From: Spiroplasma_E sp902809815
GTDB taxonomy: Bacteria > Bacillota_I > Bacilli_A > Mycoplasmatales > VBWQ01
Assembly (NCBI RefSeq): GCF_964030925.1
Contig: NZ_OZ034992.1
Coordinates: 496,001-560,000 of the forward strand
Length of the DNA: 64,000 nucleotides
Reading direction: 5' to 3'
Below the pieces are notes generated by a model. The model worked only from the letters and a program-made list of their open reading frames with translations. It was not told the origin of the DNA and did not search any database. Position 1 is the stretch's first letter. Each line of letters begins with the position of its first letter. The position numbers and the translations under genes are program-made. Positions 1 through 9,584 of the stretch are shown piece by piece.

Positions 1-399
1 AATTATTTAAAAATTGATTATGCTGTAGATAAATGACATCCATTACAAAAATTAAAACAAGTATTTATTGTAGGAAAAGGTAAAAGAACAAAAGAAAATA
101 ATAAAAAATTAAATTATGCATATTATAAATTATTTTTAAATGGTTGTTATTATAAATTATTAGATTATTTAAAAGAAAATAATGCTGATGAAAAAATATA
201 TGAATATTTTAAAAATAATAAAAAAGGTATTGAAAATCAAAATGCTATTTGAAATATTGGTTGTAGTGCTGAAAGTGATGTTTATCATTTAATAAAATCT
301 ATATCTAATAATAATGCAAAAATTTATTCAAAAGAAGCATTTTTTAATTTATTAAAATTAAAACAAGCAAGAATTAATAAATTAAAAGTATTTGTTTAA
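1..399 (+). CDS. Mbov_0401/UPF0236 family ICE transposase-like protein, C-terminal part
   Basis: Open from the window edge to TAA at 397-399 in code 4. The segment DYAVDKWHPLQKLKQ followed by VGKGKRTKEN is the signature I recognise from the UPF0236/Mbov_0401 family, transposase-like proteins carried by integrative elements in mollicutes and common in Spiroplasma. About 132 residues are visible, including the end NKLKVFV; the N-terminal catalytic part lies outside the window. A weak stem-loop with a T-run follows. Family assignment is by motif recognition only. Confidence 0.75.
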
Positions 400-424
400 A
401 TTTATAAAATTTAATAAATCTAAA

Positions 425-445
425 CCTAAATAGTTAGGAATTTTT
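425..445 (+). terminator. weak terminator after the transposase-like gene
   Basis: CCTAA (425-429) pairs with TTAGG (434-438) around a short loop, followed by a run of T at 441-445. It sits 26 bases after the stop codon of the upstream gene. The stem is only 5 bp, so strength is doubtful. Confidence 0.4.
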
Positions 446-479
446 ATTTTATAAAAGTTAATAAAATCTATAATAAGAC

Positions 480-508
480 TTGACATTTACCCTATTTAGG
501 GTTATAAT
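480..508 (+). promoter_or_regulatory. sigma70-type promoter with palindromic operator in the spacer
   Basis: TTGACA (480-485) and TATAAT (503-508) are both perfect consensus with a 17-bp spacer. The spacer is almost filled by the palindrome ACCCTA-TT-TAGGGT (489-502). A repressor bound there would block RNA polymerase directly, as in phage and plasmid switch promoters. It drives the small-gene module at 722-1276. The repressor is not identified. A related TAGGGTTATAAT core recurs at 31763-31774. Confidence 0.75.
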
Positions 509-568
509 ATTTATAACAATTAATAATTTATTTTATCTTTTATTTAAAGAAAATTAAATTATAACTAG

Positions 569-718
569 ACTTGAAATACGCCCGATTGTAATAGTAAAGT
601 ATTAGTTACTTTAAAAATTGGAAATATAGAAGATAGTGCTGTTCAATTTTTTAATATGTGTTATTTTCATAAAAAACAATTTAAAAATAAAATAAAAGAA
701 ATTAAAAATAAGGAGTAA
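569..718 (+). pseudogene. gene fragment, open frame without start codon
   Basis: An open frame of about 49 residues (…KVLVTLKIGNIEDSAVQFF…) ends at TAA 716-718 in the same AAGGAGTAAATAATG context that starts the next gene. The frame begins right after TAG 566-568 and has no ATG, GTG or TTG near its head with a ribosome site. It looks like the C-terminal remnant of the first gene of this small operon. Function unknown. Confidence 0.4.
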
Positions 719-721
719 ATA

Positions 722-1006
722 ATGAATTTATGAGACTTTTTAAAATATAGTGATAAATATAATGTTTTTAAAATATTTACTGAAGATAAAGAAATATATT
801 TTTCATGAAATGGTGGAAATAGTGAATTAGATGATGACCGTACTTTATTAGGTTATGAATTAGCAGACTGAAAAGTATTATCATATAAGTTAGACCCAGA
901 TAGTTTAGAAATTGAAGTATTTGTTGCACCAGATAATCAATTAATGCAAAATTATAATCATTTTCCAAAAACAAAAGAAGAAAGATTAAATTATAATAAG
1001 GAGTAA
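722..1006 (+). CDS. small acidic protein of unknown function (94 aa)
   Basis: ATG at 722 follows AAGGAG at 710-715. The protein needs three TGA codons as Trp (for example MNLWDFLKYSDKY near the start and ADWKVLSYK in the middle). It is rich in Asp, Glu and aromatic residues and has no membrane segment. It is followed, with 3 bases between, by another small gene with an identical AAGGAGTAAATAATG start context, so the two form an operon behind the promoter at 480-508. I do not recognise the family; size and style resemble phage or plasmid accessory proteins. Confidence 0.6.
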
Positions 1007-1009
1007 ATA

Positions 1010-1276
1010 ATGATAATGATAAATTGTACAATAGATGAATTTTTAAATAAATGAAAAAAAGAAAAACATTATGATGTAAGTGTTGGTCATTTTTCAGGTG
1101 AAGGAGATTTTACTTTAAATTTTAAAGATTTGCATATTGACAAAAATAATATTGAAGAATTTGAAGAATTATTAAATGATTATAATATTAATAGAAAAAT
1201 TTGAGAAAAAATAGAAAAATGTAAACAATGTCATCATCATAATTCTCAAATAGAAATTAATGATGATGATGAATAA
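1010..1276 (+). CDS. small acidic protein with Cys/His cluster (88 aa)
   Basis: ATG at 1010 with AAGGAG just upstream. The C-terminal part has CKQCHHH, a possible metal-binding cluster, then an Asp-rich tail ending at TAA 1274-1276. Second gene of the small operon that starts at 722; followed by a strong terminator. No family recognised. Confidence 0.6.
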
Positions 1277-1326
1277 AATAATTAAATAATCTATATTTAA
1301 TATAGAAAATATGATATAATTAATAA

Positions 1327-1366
1327 AGAGAAATTACTCATTCCTAAATAATTTCTCTTTTTTATT
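1327..1366 (+). terminator. intrinsic terminator with loop complementary to downstream leader
   Basis: AGAGAAATTA (1327-1336) pairs perfectly with TAATTTCTCT (1349-1358) and is followed by a T-run. The segment ACTCATTCC (1336-1344, mostly loop) is the exact reverse complement of GGAATGAGT (1405-1413), which lies 8 bases before the start of the next gene. In a read-through RNA the second pairing would compete with the terminator, an attenuator-like arrangement. Confidence 0.75.
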
Positions 1367-1421
1367 TTTTTTGATTTATAATATTATTAACAAATAAAAA
1401 AATGGGAATGAGTTTTTATTT

Positions 1422-2276
1422 ATGAGTAATAATAATATAAATGAATATTGATTATATTTAGATGATAGTGGTAAATTTCTTAATAAAAGCGATAAACATG
1501 TAATTTATGGTGGTATTATTTTTAATAATAAAAATAAAAGAAATAATTTTATTAAAAGTTTTATTGAAGCAAAAAAGAAAGTAACAAAAAAATCTGAAAT
1601 AAAAGGAGATGATATTGCTAAAAAATATATTAAATTTAAAAAAAGTCCTTATAAAAAAGCAGATATAGAAAATTTAATTAGTAAATACAAAATAATAGAT
1701 AATTTATTTTGCGTTTGAACATGCAAAAAAGATTTAATTTTACCAACTTCAGATGAAGAACATGCAAAATTAAAAAATAATGAATTAATTGCTTTATTAA
1801 TAAAAAAATTAATTGAAAATAAAACTATATTACCTAATTCAAATATAAATTTATATATTGATGATATTTATACACAACCTATTCAAGAAATAGATGCAAT
1901 TAATTTAAAATCATATCTAAATAAAAATTATTCAAAAAATGGAATAATTAGATTTTTAAGAACAAAAAATATAATCATTAATAAAGTAAAATACTTAGAT
2001 TCTAAAATATATAATTGTATACAGGCATGTGATATTATTGCAAATTTTTGTAATAAATATTTAAATAAACATAAAGACGCAAAACAATTATTAAATATAT
2101 TTGAAAATTTTGAATTTAATATAATTGCTTGTAAGTTTCCGGTAATTATATATAATAATAGTATATTAGATATAAAATGCTGTTGGTCAGAGTCTAGTCA
2201 GGTAAATACTACTGGAAATAAAGTTGCTGGTGTGTTCTTAGAGAGCAGGCAAGCTGCCCAACAAGATAAGGAATAA
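1422..2276 (+). CDS. DUF3800-like protein (284 aa)
   Basis: ATG at 1422 is the first in frame; no good Shine-Dalgarno is seen, only GGGAATGAG, which is also the arm of a possible RNA switch with the upstream terminator. The N-terminal motif YWLYLDDSGKF (Asp-Asp-Ser-Gly), a mid-protein LYIDDIYTQ and the late IQACDIIANF fit the DUF3800 family, a putative RNase H-like fold found in phage, plasmid and defence settings. The last ~30 residues (from codon 2178) are encoded by visibly GC-richer DNA with TGG for Trp and AGG, GCC and GAG codons, unlike the rest; this tail may be a foreign addition. It ends inside its own terminator (TAA 2274-2276). Function unknown. Confidence 0.65.
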
Positions 2277-2292
2277 TTTTTATTCCTTTTTC
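2268..2292 (+). terminator. terminator of the DUF3800-like gene
   Basis: AAGGAATAA (2268-2276) pairs with TTATTCCTT (2280-2288), then T-run. The gene's stop codon is part of the stem. Confidence 0.8.
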
Positions 2293-2304
2293 TTTTTATA
2301 TAAA

Positions 2305-2334
2305 AAAAGTTACCTTAATTGGTAACTTTTTAAT
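2305..2334. terminator. bidirectional terminator between convergent units
   Basis: AAAAGTTACC (2305-2314), a 6-base spacer, then GGTAACTTTT (2321-2330), with A-run before and T-run after. It separates the plus-strand module from the minus-strand prophage and is the probable end of the prophage transcript. Confidence 0.8.
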
Positions 2335-2638
2335 TAGATTGTGAAATATTATTTTGGTTAGATTTTATCTTATTTTTTGTAACTTTTAAAATTACTCAAC
2401 CTATAAAAAATGCAACAGAAACCACAAACCATAAAGATAACATTTTAATTAAAAACATTCTTCCACTACTAAAATATTTAGTCATATCATCAGTAATAAT
2501 ACTTACATTATCATAAAATTTATCTCAATAGATTAAGGTTCCTAAATAATAAATTGATATAATTAAATAAATAAAACTAATAACTATTAATCATGTTTTT
2601 TTTTCTTTAAATTTTATTTTTTTTAAAATATTTTTCAT
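2330..2638 (-). CDS. two-span membrane protein at prophage 3' end (102 aa)
   Basis: Start at 2638 with GGAG upstream; stop at 2330-2332 lies in the terminator. Two hydrophobic helices are clear: one around residues 12-35 (WLIVISFIYLIISIYYLG) and one around 65-85 (LSLWFVVSVAFFIGWVIL). It is the last gene of the prophage operon, a place where holins or other release proteins are often found, but membrane topology alone does not prove that. No family recognised. Confidence 0.6.
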
Positions 2639-2700
2639 ATAATAGTACTCCATAAAAACATTTATCATAAACATAAGTATTTTAACATATAAAATAATTT

Positions 2701-5652
2701 TTATCTTGAATTTAAAATTATTTTATAAATATTAGTTTTAATATTACTGATATATCTTTTTCCATGTGTATATATTAAATTGTTTTTTCAATCATTTATA
2801 CATTCAATTTTACCTAAATTTGCTTGTAAATAAAAATTTCATTTTAGATGTTTATTATCAACAATACTCAACGCAATACATGAATTTGTTTCATAATTTT
2901 TATTTACTGTTCTTCCTAAACTTCCAAAATGTACTGATAGATTAAATTCATAACCAGTTAAATTATATGGCATTGAATTATTATTACTATAAGTATAAAT
3001 ATATGCTAATCCATTTTCATCATTATTATCATTTGGATGTAAAAATTCTTGTTTATATTCATTAATTGTTGGATTATGATTACTTAATATTAAATCTTTT
3101 AAATCAATAGTTTTACTTATATTTTCACTTTTTGCCGGTCTAAAGGTTTCGTTTGTAGAATATACTACTAATTTATTATCATGAGAGTTTTTTATTTCTT
3201 CCTTTGTTTCAATAACATAATCGTAATAAATAGTTATTGATTTATAATATCTTTTTAAATCATTAAAAGTATTAATTAATAATGTAGGGTCTAATAATGA
3301 TTTTAAATCAACTTCATAATTACCTAATTTATTTGGATTATTAGTAAGTCAAACATTAAAATTAGGTTTATATGATACCAAACTTGTATCAATTAATGAT
3401 ACATCATTTGCTGTCATTTCTATTTTTAAATCTGGAATAATAATAATTGATTTTGCTATATTTTGTGGACTTGGTGGTAATATTTTTGCTGGATATGAAA
3501 ATGTAGTTTCTTCACTTTCTTCATATTCATCATGATTTAATTTATATAAAGTAGTTCAATTAAAAGCATTACCAGTTAAATAACCCATATTATTATAACG
3601 AAATTGAGCAACTGATATTTCATTATAATCACCTTGATAAGTAAAAGGATTATCACTATAAAATGTATGTCTTTCTTCACCTTGATGTAATGATTGAGTT
3701 ACAATTGTATCAATAATATAAGCATAATTTGAACCATCAATAACTCCATTTGATGTTGGATTTCATTGACAATTAGTATCTTCATTTGTAAATGGTGAAG
3801 CAATATCTAAAAACTCTGTATCTTCTGCTAAAATATAAACTTTATTATTTTTCTTTTGTGATAAATCAACTGTACTTATTTGTTCTTTTGTAGTTAATTT
3901 CTGACCAGTAGTAGGGTCTCATGGATAAACACTTACTCTATCACTTAATTTCATTGTCATAGCAGTTGTTGAAACATTTGCACCTAATAATTTACCAATA
4001 GTAAAATCATTATCATTTGTAAATGCATTTAATGGAATTAAACCACCATTACCAATAATACTTTCTAAATTACTTGTAAAAAATGCACTCATAAAACCAT
4101 TAAAATATAACATTTTTTTATATTGTTGAGCATTTTGAGTAATAACTCAACTACTTCATATACCTAATGTTAAAGCATTTAATAATTTACCAATTAAAGG
4201 AATATCACTTAAAGCAAAAGGTAATCATTGTTGACTATCATAAGGCATTTGTATTAAAGGACTAAATACTACACTATTAAAATTTAAAATAGCAGACATA
4301 TATTTTTGACTTATTTTTGAATAATCTACAGTTGGACTACCAATAATTAAATGAGTATCTGGGTCTTTATATTTAAAATTACTTGACATATCTACATTAT
4401 AATTACCAGTTAAATTATTTATATTTCATTCACTATCTCAAAAGAATTTTGCTTCTCCTACTGATGTACCATTACTTAATCTTGCCTTATCTTTATCAAA
4501 AGCAAGCATACCTTTAAAATCTTTTGTTACAAATAAATTATCTTGAAAATTTAATGAAGTTTTTAATCATTCTGTAAAATTTTTAAAATTAGTAAATCCA
4601 GTTGGTTTTGCGTCCATTATATTATAAAATGTTGTTTCTGGATGACTACTTGTTGTTATTTTATCATTTATACCAGCAAGTAAACCACCATTATTTTTAA
4701 CTTCAGTTGTAGATTTTTCATTATTACCAGCAATAAATAATCTTCTTGAAGCAAATACTTTACTTTCAAATATTTCTTCATTATTTTGTTGTATTGGTTC
4801 TTGACCTTGAATAATAGGTCTTCCATAATAATAACAACTTGTTAATAATTCTAATCCATAACTTTGTCTATGACTATATCTTACTCCTATATCACGCATT
4901 AAAGTACGATTTAAAGTTACTTTTCCTTGTTGAATAGTAGGGAAAGCATAACCACTACCCGGACTTGCATACTGTACAAAATCAAGTGTATTTTGACCAC
5001 TACTTATTACTCTATCATTTAAACTACTAAAAGTTAATACTTGCATACTAAATGCACCATTATAAGGACTATAATAATTTGTTACATTTGAAATATATAA
5101 TAATTGTCTATCTTGATTTTTACCACTATTACCACCAATATTTTCATTTTCATCATTAAATACAACAAAAAATTGTAAATAATCATCAATTGTAATATGT
5201 TCTTCAAACATTACTAAAGTATATTGTCTTTTTGTTTGTACTGTTTTAAATATTTGATTATTTGGTAAATTACTAAAATCAACACCACTTGTATCATCAA
5301 TTAAATAAGCATTTCAATAATCACCAATTTTATATTGTTTTGTATAAAATTCATCTTGACCATTAACTTTATGTATTTCTTCATTAATTTTACCTTTATT
5401 TTTTTGATATATTTTTGTACTATTTTTTCAAATACATACAACTGGAGTAGTACCAGTTAATATTAATTCATATTGACCAAAATCACTAATTTTACTATTA
5501 ATTGGTTTATAACCAGTTTCAGTTAAAGGAATTGCTCCATTATTAATAACAAATGGAAATATTTTTCAAAAACTACATCTTTTAATTAGCAATTGTTGTC
5601 TTTTTAATTGAAGATGTAGATGTTTCATTAATTGAATTTGTTGATGTATCAT
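2701..5652 (-). CDS. large phage structural protein, tail-like (about 983 aa)
   Basis: One continuous frame in code 4 from ATG 5652 to TAA 2701-2703. It is long, rich in Asn, Tyr, Ser and Thr and largely soluble, with one hydrophobic stretch near the middle (FALSDIPLIGKLLNAL). This composition fits a phage tail or knob protein; the position right after TerL and portal supports a virion role. AGGAG lies 9 bases before the chosen ATG, but that start puts the first ~23 codons out of frame over the end of the portal gene (71-base overlap); an internal start is possible. The IS in the portal gene lies 60 bases upstream, so expression may be altered. I do not recognise a precise family. Confidence 0.7.
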
Positions 5653-5712
5653 TTTGATTATCTCCTAATAATTTTATTTCTTCTTTATCTTCTTCTATTA
5701 TTTCTTTATAAT

Positions 5713-6874
5713 AGACATATTCCATAATTAAATTTTTTAAAAGTCAATTAATTAATAATTTTAAAATTTATTTTATAATTTTGTTATTAACAATAAATTT
5801 AGAAAAGTGTTGATAAAAATGATTTTTGAAAATTTAAAAAAATTAAAAAATGAAGAATTTTACAGATATTTTGGTATAAAACGTTTTCATTTTAATGAAA
5901 TGTTAGAAAAATTAATTGAAATAGAAAAATTAGAAAAAAATAAAGGTCGAAAAAATAAACTTTCAGTAGAAGAAAGATTAATGATGACTTTATTATACTG
6001 AAAAGAATATTATACTTTTTTTCAAATGAGTATTAAATCTAAAATGAGCCCATCAAGTTGTTTTCGAAATATTACTTGAGTAGAAAATAAACTTAGTAAC
6101 CACAAAGATTACCAATTTTTAAAAGAAAGATATAAATTAAAAATTGATAAAAAACAAGAAAATTCAAATGAATTTCAATTTTATTTAATTGATTCAACTG
6201 AGATTGAAATTGAAAGACCAACTAAAAAAAACTACAGTTAGAATATTTTTCTGGTAAAAGTTGAATGTATTCTATAAAATTTCAAATTGTATATGATTTT
6301 TTTAATAAAAAAATTGTTGATATTTTTGCTGATAATGGTAAAGTGCATGATTTTCAAATATTAAAAAATTCAAATCTTGAATTTTCAGAAAAAACAATAA
6401 TTATTGGTGATTTAGGATATCAAGGTATACAAAATATTTATAAAAATACAATAATACCAATTAAAAGAACTAAAAATAAAAAATTAACTAAACAAGAAAG
6501 AAAATACAATAAGATTGTATCTAAAATTAGAATTAAAGTTGAACATGTCTTTGCTTGATTGAAAAGATTCAAAATTTTAGTAAATAAATGTAGAAAATCT
6601 AAATTTAGACTTATGTACTTAAGATTTAACTTACTTTGTGAAATTTTTAATAAAATAAAACCATTAAAATAAAAAAAATATTAAAAATATTTTTTTAAAA
6701 TTTAAATTTTTATCGAGTTAATATAAAAATATTATTAACAATTTTTTGTTTAAAATGTAAACTCATTTTTTAAACTATTTTTTCAAAAAATATTTATTTC
6801 TATATTCAATAACACTAAATAGTTTTAAAACAATTTTATTGACAATTAATTAAATTTAATTACGGAATATGTCC
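5713..6874 (+). mobile_element. IS5-family insertion sequence, copy 1 (complete)
   Basis: Ends are inverted repeats: GACATATTCC just inside the left edge and GGAATATGTC at the right. The 3-bp direct repeat AAT flanks it (5710-5712 and 6875-6877), and removing one copy restores the portal frame. It carries one transposase coded in two frames. Identical or near-identical copies lie at 22866, 24884 (inverted) and 35780, with partial ones at 40230 and 41861. Confidence 0.9.
5807..6672 (+). CDS. IS5-family transposase, probable programmed -1 frameshift
   Basis: Frame 1 runs from GTG 5807 (or ATG 5819) to TAG 6239-6241; frame 2 covers the rest to TAA 6670-6672. The two join by a -1 shift at A AAA AAC (6226-6232) inside a run of eight A. 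Six bases later TAGAATA (6239-6245) can pair with TATTCTA (6268-6274), a plausible stimulator. The fused protein has the DDE layout of IS5 elements: IDSTEIE, then GDLGYQG, then KIRIKVEHVFAWLKRF. The first half has the helical DNA-binding region (KNKLSVEERLMMTLLYW). Fused length is about 288 residues. Confidence 0.85.
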
Positions 6875-8119
6875 AATGTTTTTTTGCTTGTTGTTTTGTT
6901 ACTTCATCTAATTCAGCAATAGCTTGTGTATATGACATTGTTCTATCTGCTAATCTTTGACTAATCATTTCTTGTTTTAATAATTGGTCAGTCATAGCAA
7001 TAGGTAAAAATTTAAATGAATAAGGTCTATCTCCAATACCATCTCATAATTTTTCATGAATTAATAACATATCAAAAAATCTATAAAAATAATATGAATA
7101 ATGACTTATTTTAGTTTCTGTAGTTTCCATATCATTTTTATTATTAAATAATGATTTAGTTTTATTTTCATAATTTACACCAGAAAATTCATTATAATCA
7201 TAACCTGCACCATTTCATATATCTTTACCTAAATCATCTTTATCTAAAATATAATTACTTGCTTTAAAATTACCTTGTATAACTTCCATACCACCAGCAC
7301 CAGATTTATTATAGCCAGCAGTACCAACATTAACTACAATATTTTTTTTAGGATTATCAATAATTTTTCCATGTTCAATCATATTTTTAACAGTTTCATT
7401 ATCAAATGCACCAAATAAAGTTGTAACATTTAAATCTCTATCAACATTTCTTTGAGTATAAGATTTATGATAATATTCAATTAAATTTCAAACTGGATAA
7501 GTATCTGGATATGCATTTAAAGTTGTTGAATTACCATAAAAATTAACCATTGGTAAATTTGTTATTTCTAATATTGGTAAATAATTTCAAGGATTTTTAA
7601 TTTCATAACTATATTTTGGTGTTAATTCTGGTTTTAATTTTGTATGTGCTGTTCCTAAAATAATTTCTTTTTCATTTTTATTATCATTTTTATAAGTTTC
7701 AAATCTTATTTTTCCATTTTCAGCAATTACTCAAGTTAATGTTGCACTATCTGCTTGTTCATTTATAAAAAAGAATTCTGCACATTGTTCTTCTTCATTA
7801 TATTTAGCAACTCTACCAGCAAATGAATTAGGTAATACTTTTAAACTTGTACTATTATCTTTATAAATAATAGGCATTATATATACTTTTCCAAGTAAAC
7901 TTTCTTGAATTCCAAATTTATATAATTTTTCAAATCATTTATCACTAATAATTTTATTAGTAAAATATTTTAAAATTTCATCTTTTTCACTATCAAATAA
8001 TAAACCTTTACCTAATCATAATTTAGTTGATTTTTGAGCAATTCTCATAGGAATATCACTATATCATTCTCTTCTATTACAAGAAAGATATTCTAATGGA
8101 TTATTCATTTTTATCACTC

Positions 8120-9580
8120 CTAAAATTTATTTTTATTAATTAATAATTCATTATTAATATTATTAATTAATCATTTCATTTTATGCATTGAAGCATACAT
8201 TCTTGCGTCTCAACAATTATCATATAAATCAAGCATTTGTGGTTCATTATTTGAATTTTCTAATTTAGATTTTGCTAATCATTGCATTTTTGATAATTCT
8301 TCATGTGTATTAGGACATCTTTTTCAATTAATACTTAATATACCTTTAATCATACAAATAGTATCTCAATCAATTCTATCTCTTAAATACATTGTAGTTT
8401 TATCTACTGGAGTAAAATGTAATCAATTAATTCGTCTTTTTTCTACTTCTTTTTTTAAAATATCAATAACTGCTAATCCACCACTACCATAATCAACATA
8501 ACAAGTAAAACCAAATTTCATTGCTTGAAATTTAATACTTTCATCTAAATAATAATCAATAATATTATTTGCTAATTCATATGTATTTTTAAATTGCATT
8601 ATTGCATTACTATGATAAAATTCACTTTCTTGATGTATTCTTCTAGTTTTTTCATTTTCACCAATAAAACATAAAACAGCAACAGTAGGATGTGCTTGTG
8701 AACTTGTAGCAAAACCTAAATCTAAACCACCAACTATTTCATTAACATTAAAATCTAATTCAGTTTTAAGTTTATCTAAATATCTTGCAAATATAGAACC
8801 AGTTAAAACACTAGGTACACCATAATATCAACTTTGTGCTTTAATAGGGTCTAATTCTTTTAATTCTTCTAAATCATTAATTTTATCTTGTTTTAAATTA
8901 TGTTCATTTAATTTTCAATTTGAATAATGAAATAATTTAAACATTTGATTTTCTTCTATTGATTTAATTTGTTCATTATTTTCTTTCATTAAATCTAAAT
9001 TAAAAGGTACACGTTTATTCATATATTCAATAAAATATTGATAAATATTATCTGGATTACAACTTCTTATTTTAATAGTTTTTTTAGCATTACCTAATGC
9101 AAAAGTAATTGCTTGAAATTCTGCTTGACTAAATTCATTTGCTTCTTCACATCATTCAATTGCTAAATCAAAACCTTTTATTTCACTTCTAGAAAGCCCT
9201 TTAAGTGGTATTCTATCATTACTATTACTATATACACCCATAACTCTAATAAATGATTTACTACCTTTAAAACGAAAATCTGCTTGTTTATTTGGATATT
9301 TTAAAGTAAAATCTTTATAATCAAAACCAATATTAATTAATGCTTCATCAATTTCTTTTGTTAATTCATTAATATCTTTATTTAATTTTCTAAAACAATA
9401 TATAGCAATTGATTTATTAACTTTAATTGAAATAGCAATTAATATTGCTAATTCTTCTGCAATACTATATGTTTTACTTGAATAACGACTTCCACTTAAA
9501 TTATATTCACTATGAGTAAAATCACTTTTATTTAATAATCAATAACTAATTTCATGTAAATAAGTAAATTCTTTATTCAT
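8120..9580 (-). CDS. phage terminase large subunit (TerL, 486 aa)
   Basis: Packaging ATPase and nuclease that loads DNA into the prohead through the portal. The ATP site is GSRYSSKTYS near residue 30 (a variant Walker A in which the usual Gly before Ser-Lys is Ser). Walker B with catalytic Glu is FDLAIEWCEEANEF near residue 140. The nuclease half starts with GGLDLGFATSS near residue 270. Length and motif order match the PBSX/Terminase_3 type. Start ATG 9580 lies 5 bases after the stop of the previous gene; the portal gene follows directly with its own AGGAG. The gene is intact. Confidence 0.9.
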
Positions 9581-9584
9581 AATA

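Larger units (their letters stand above)
5582..8108 (-). pseudogene. phage portal protein, interrupted by an IS5-family copy
   Basis: The 5' part (8108 down to 6875) encodes a portal-like protein starting MNNPLEYLSC, with GAGGMEVIQGN and a late TMSYTQAIAELDEVTKQQA, and it directly follows TerL. An IS5-family element (5713-6874) splits it. Removing the IS and one AAT repeat joins ...QQAKKHYKEIIEEDKEE... in frame to the tail ending at TAA 5582-5584 and gives 453 residues, a usual size for SPP1/PBSX-type portals. As it stands the product would end inside the IS (stop 6846-6848). AGGAG precedes the start. Loss of the portal means the prophage cannot assemble heads. Assignment rests on context and sequence character. 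Confidence 0.75.

Noticed and set aside
777..1031. Minus-strand hydrophobic open frame (84 codons)
   Set aside because: Antisense to the two small plus-strand genes with good ribosome sites; hydrophobicity is a product of AT-rich antisense.
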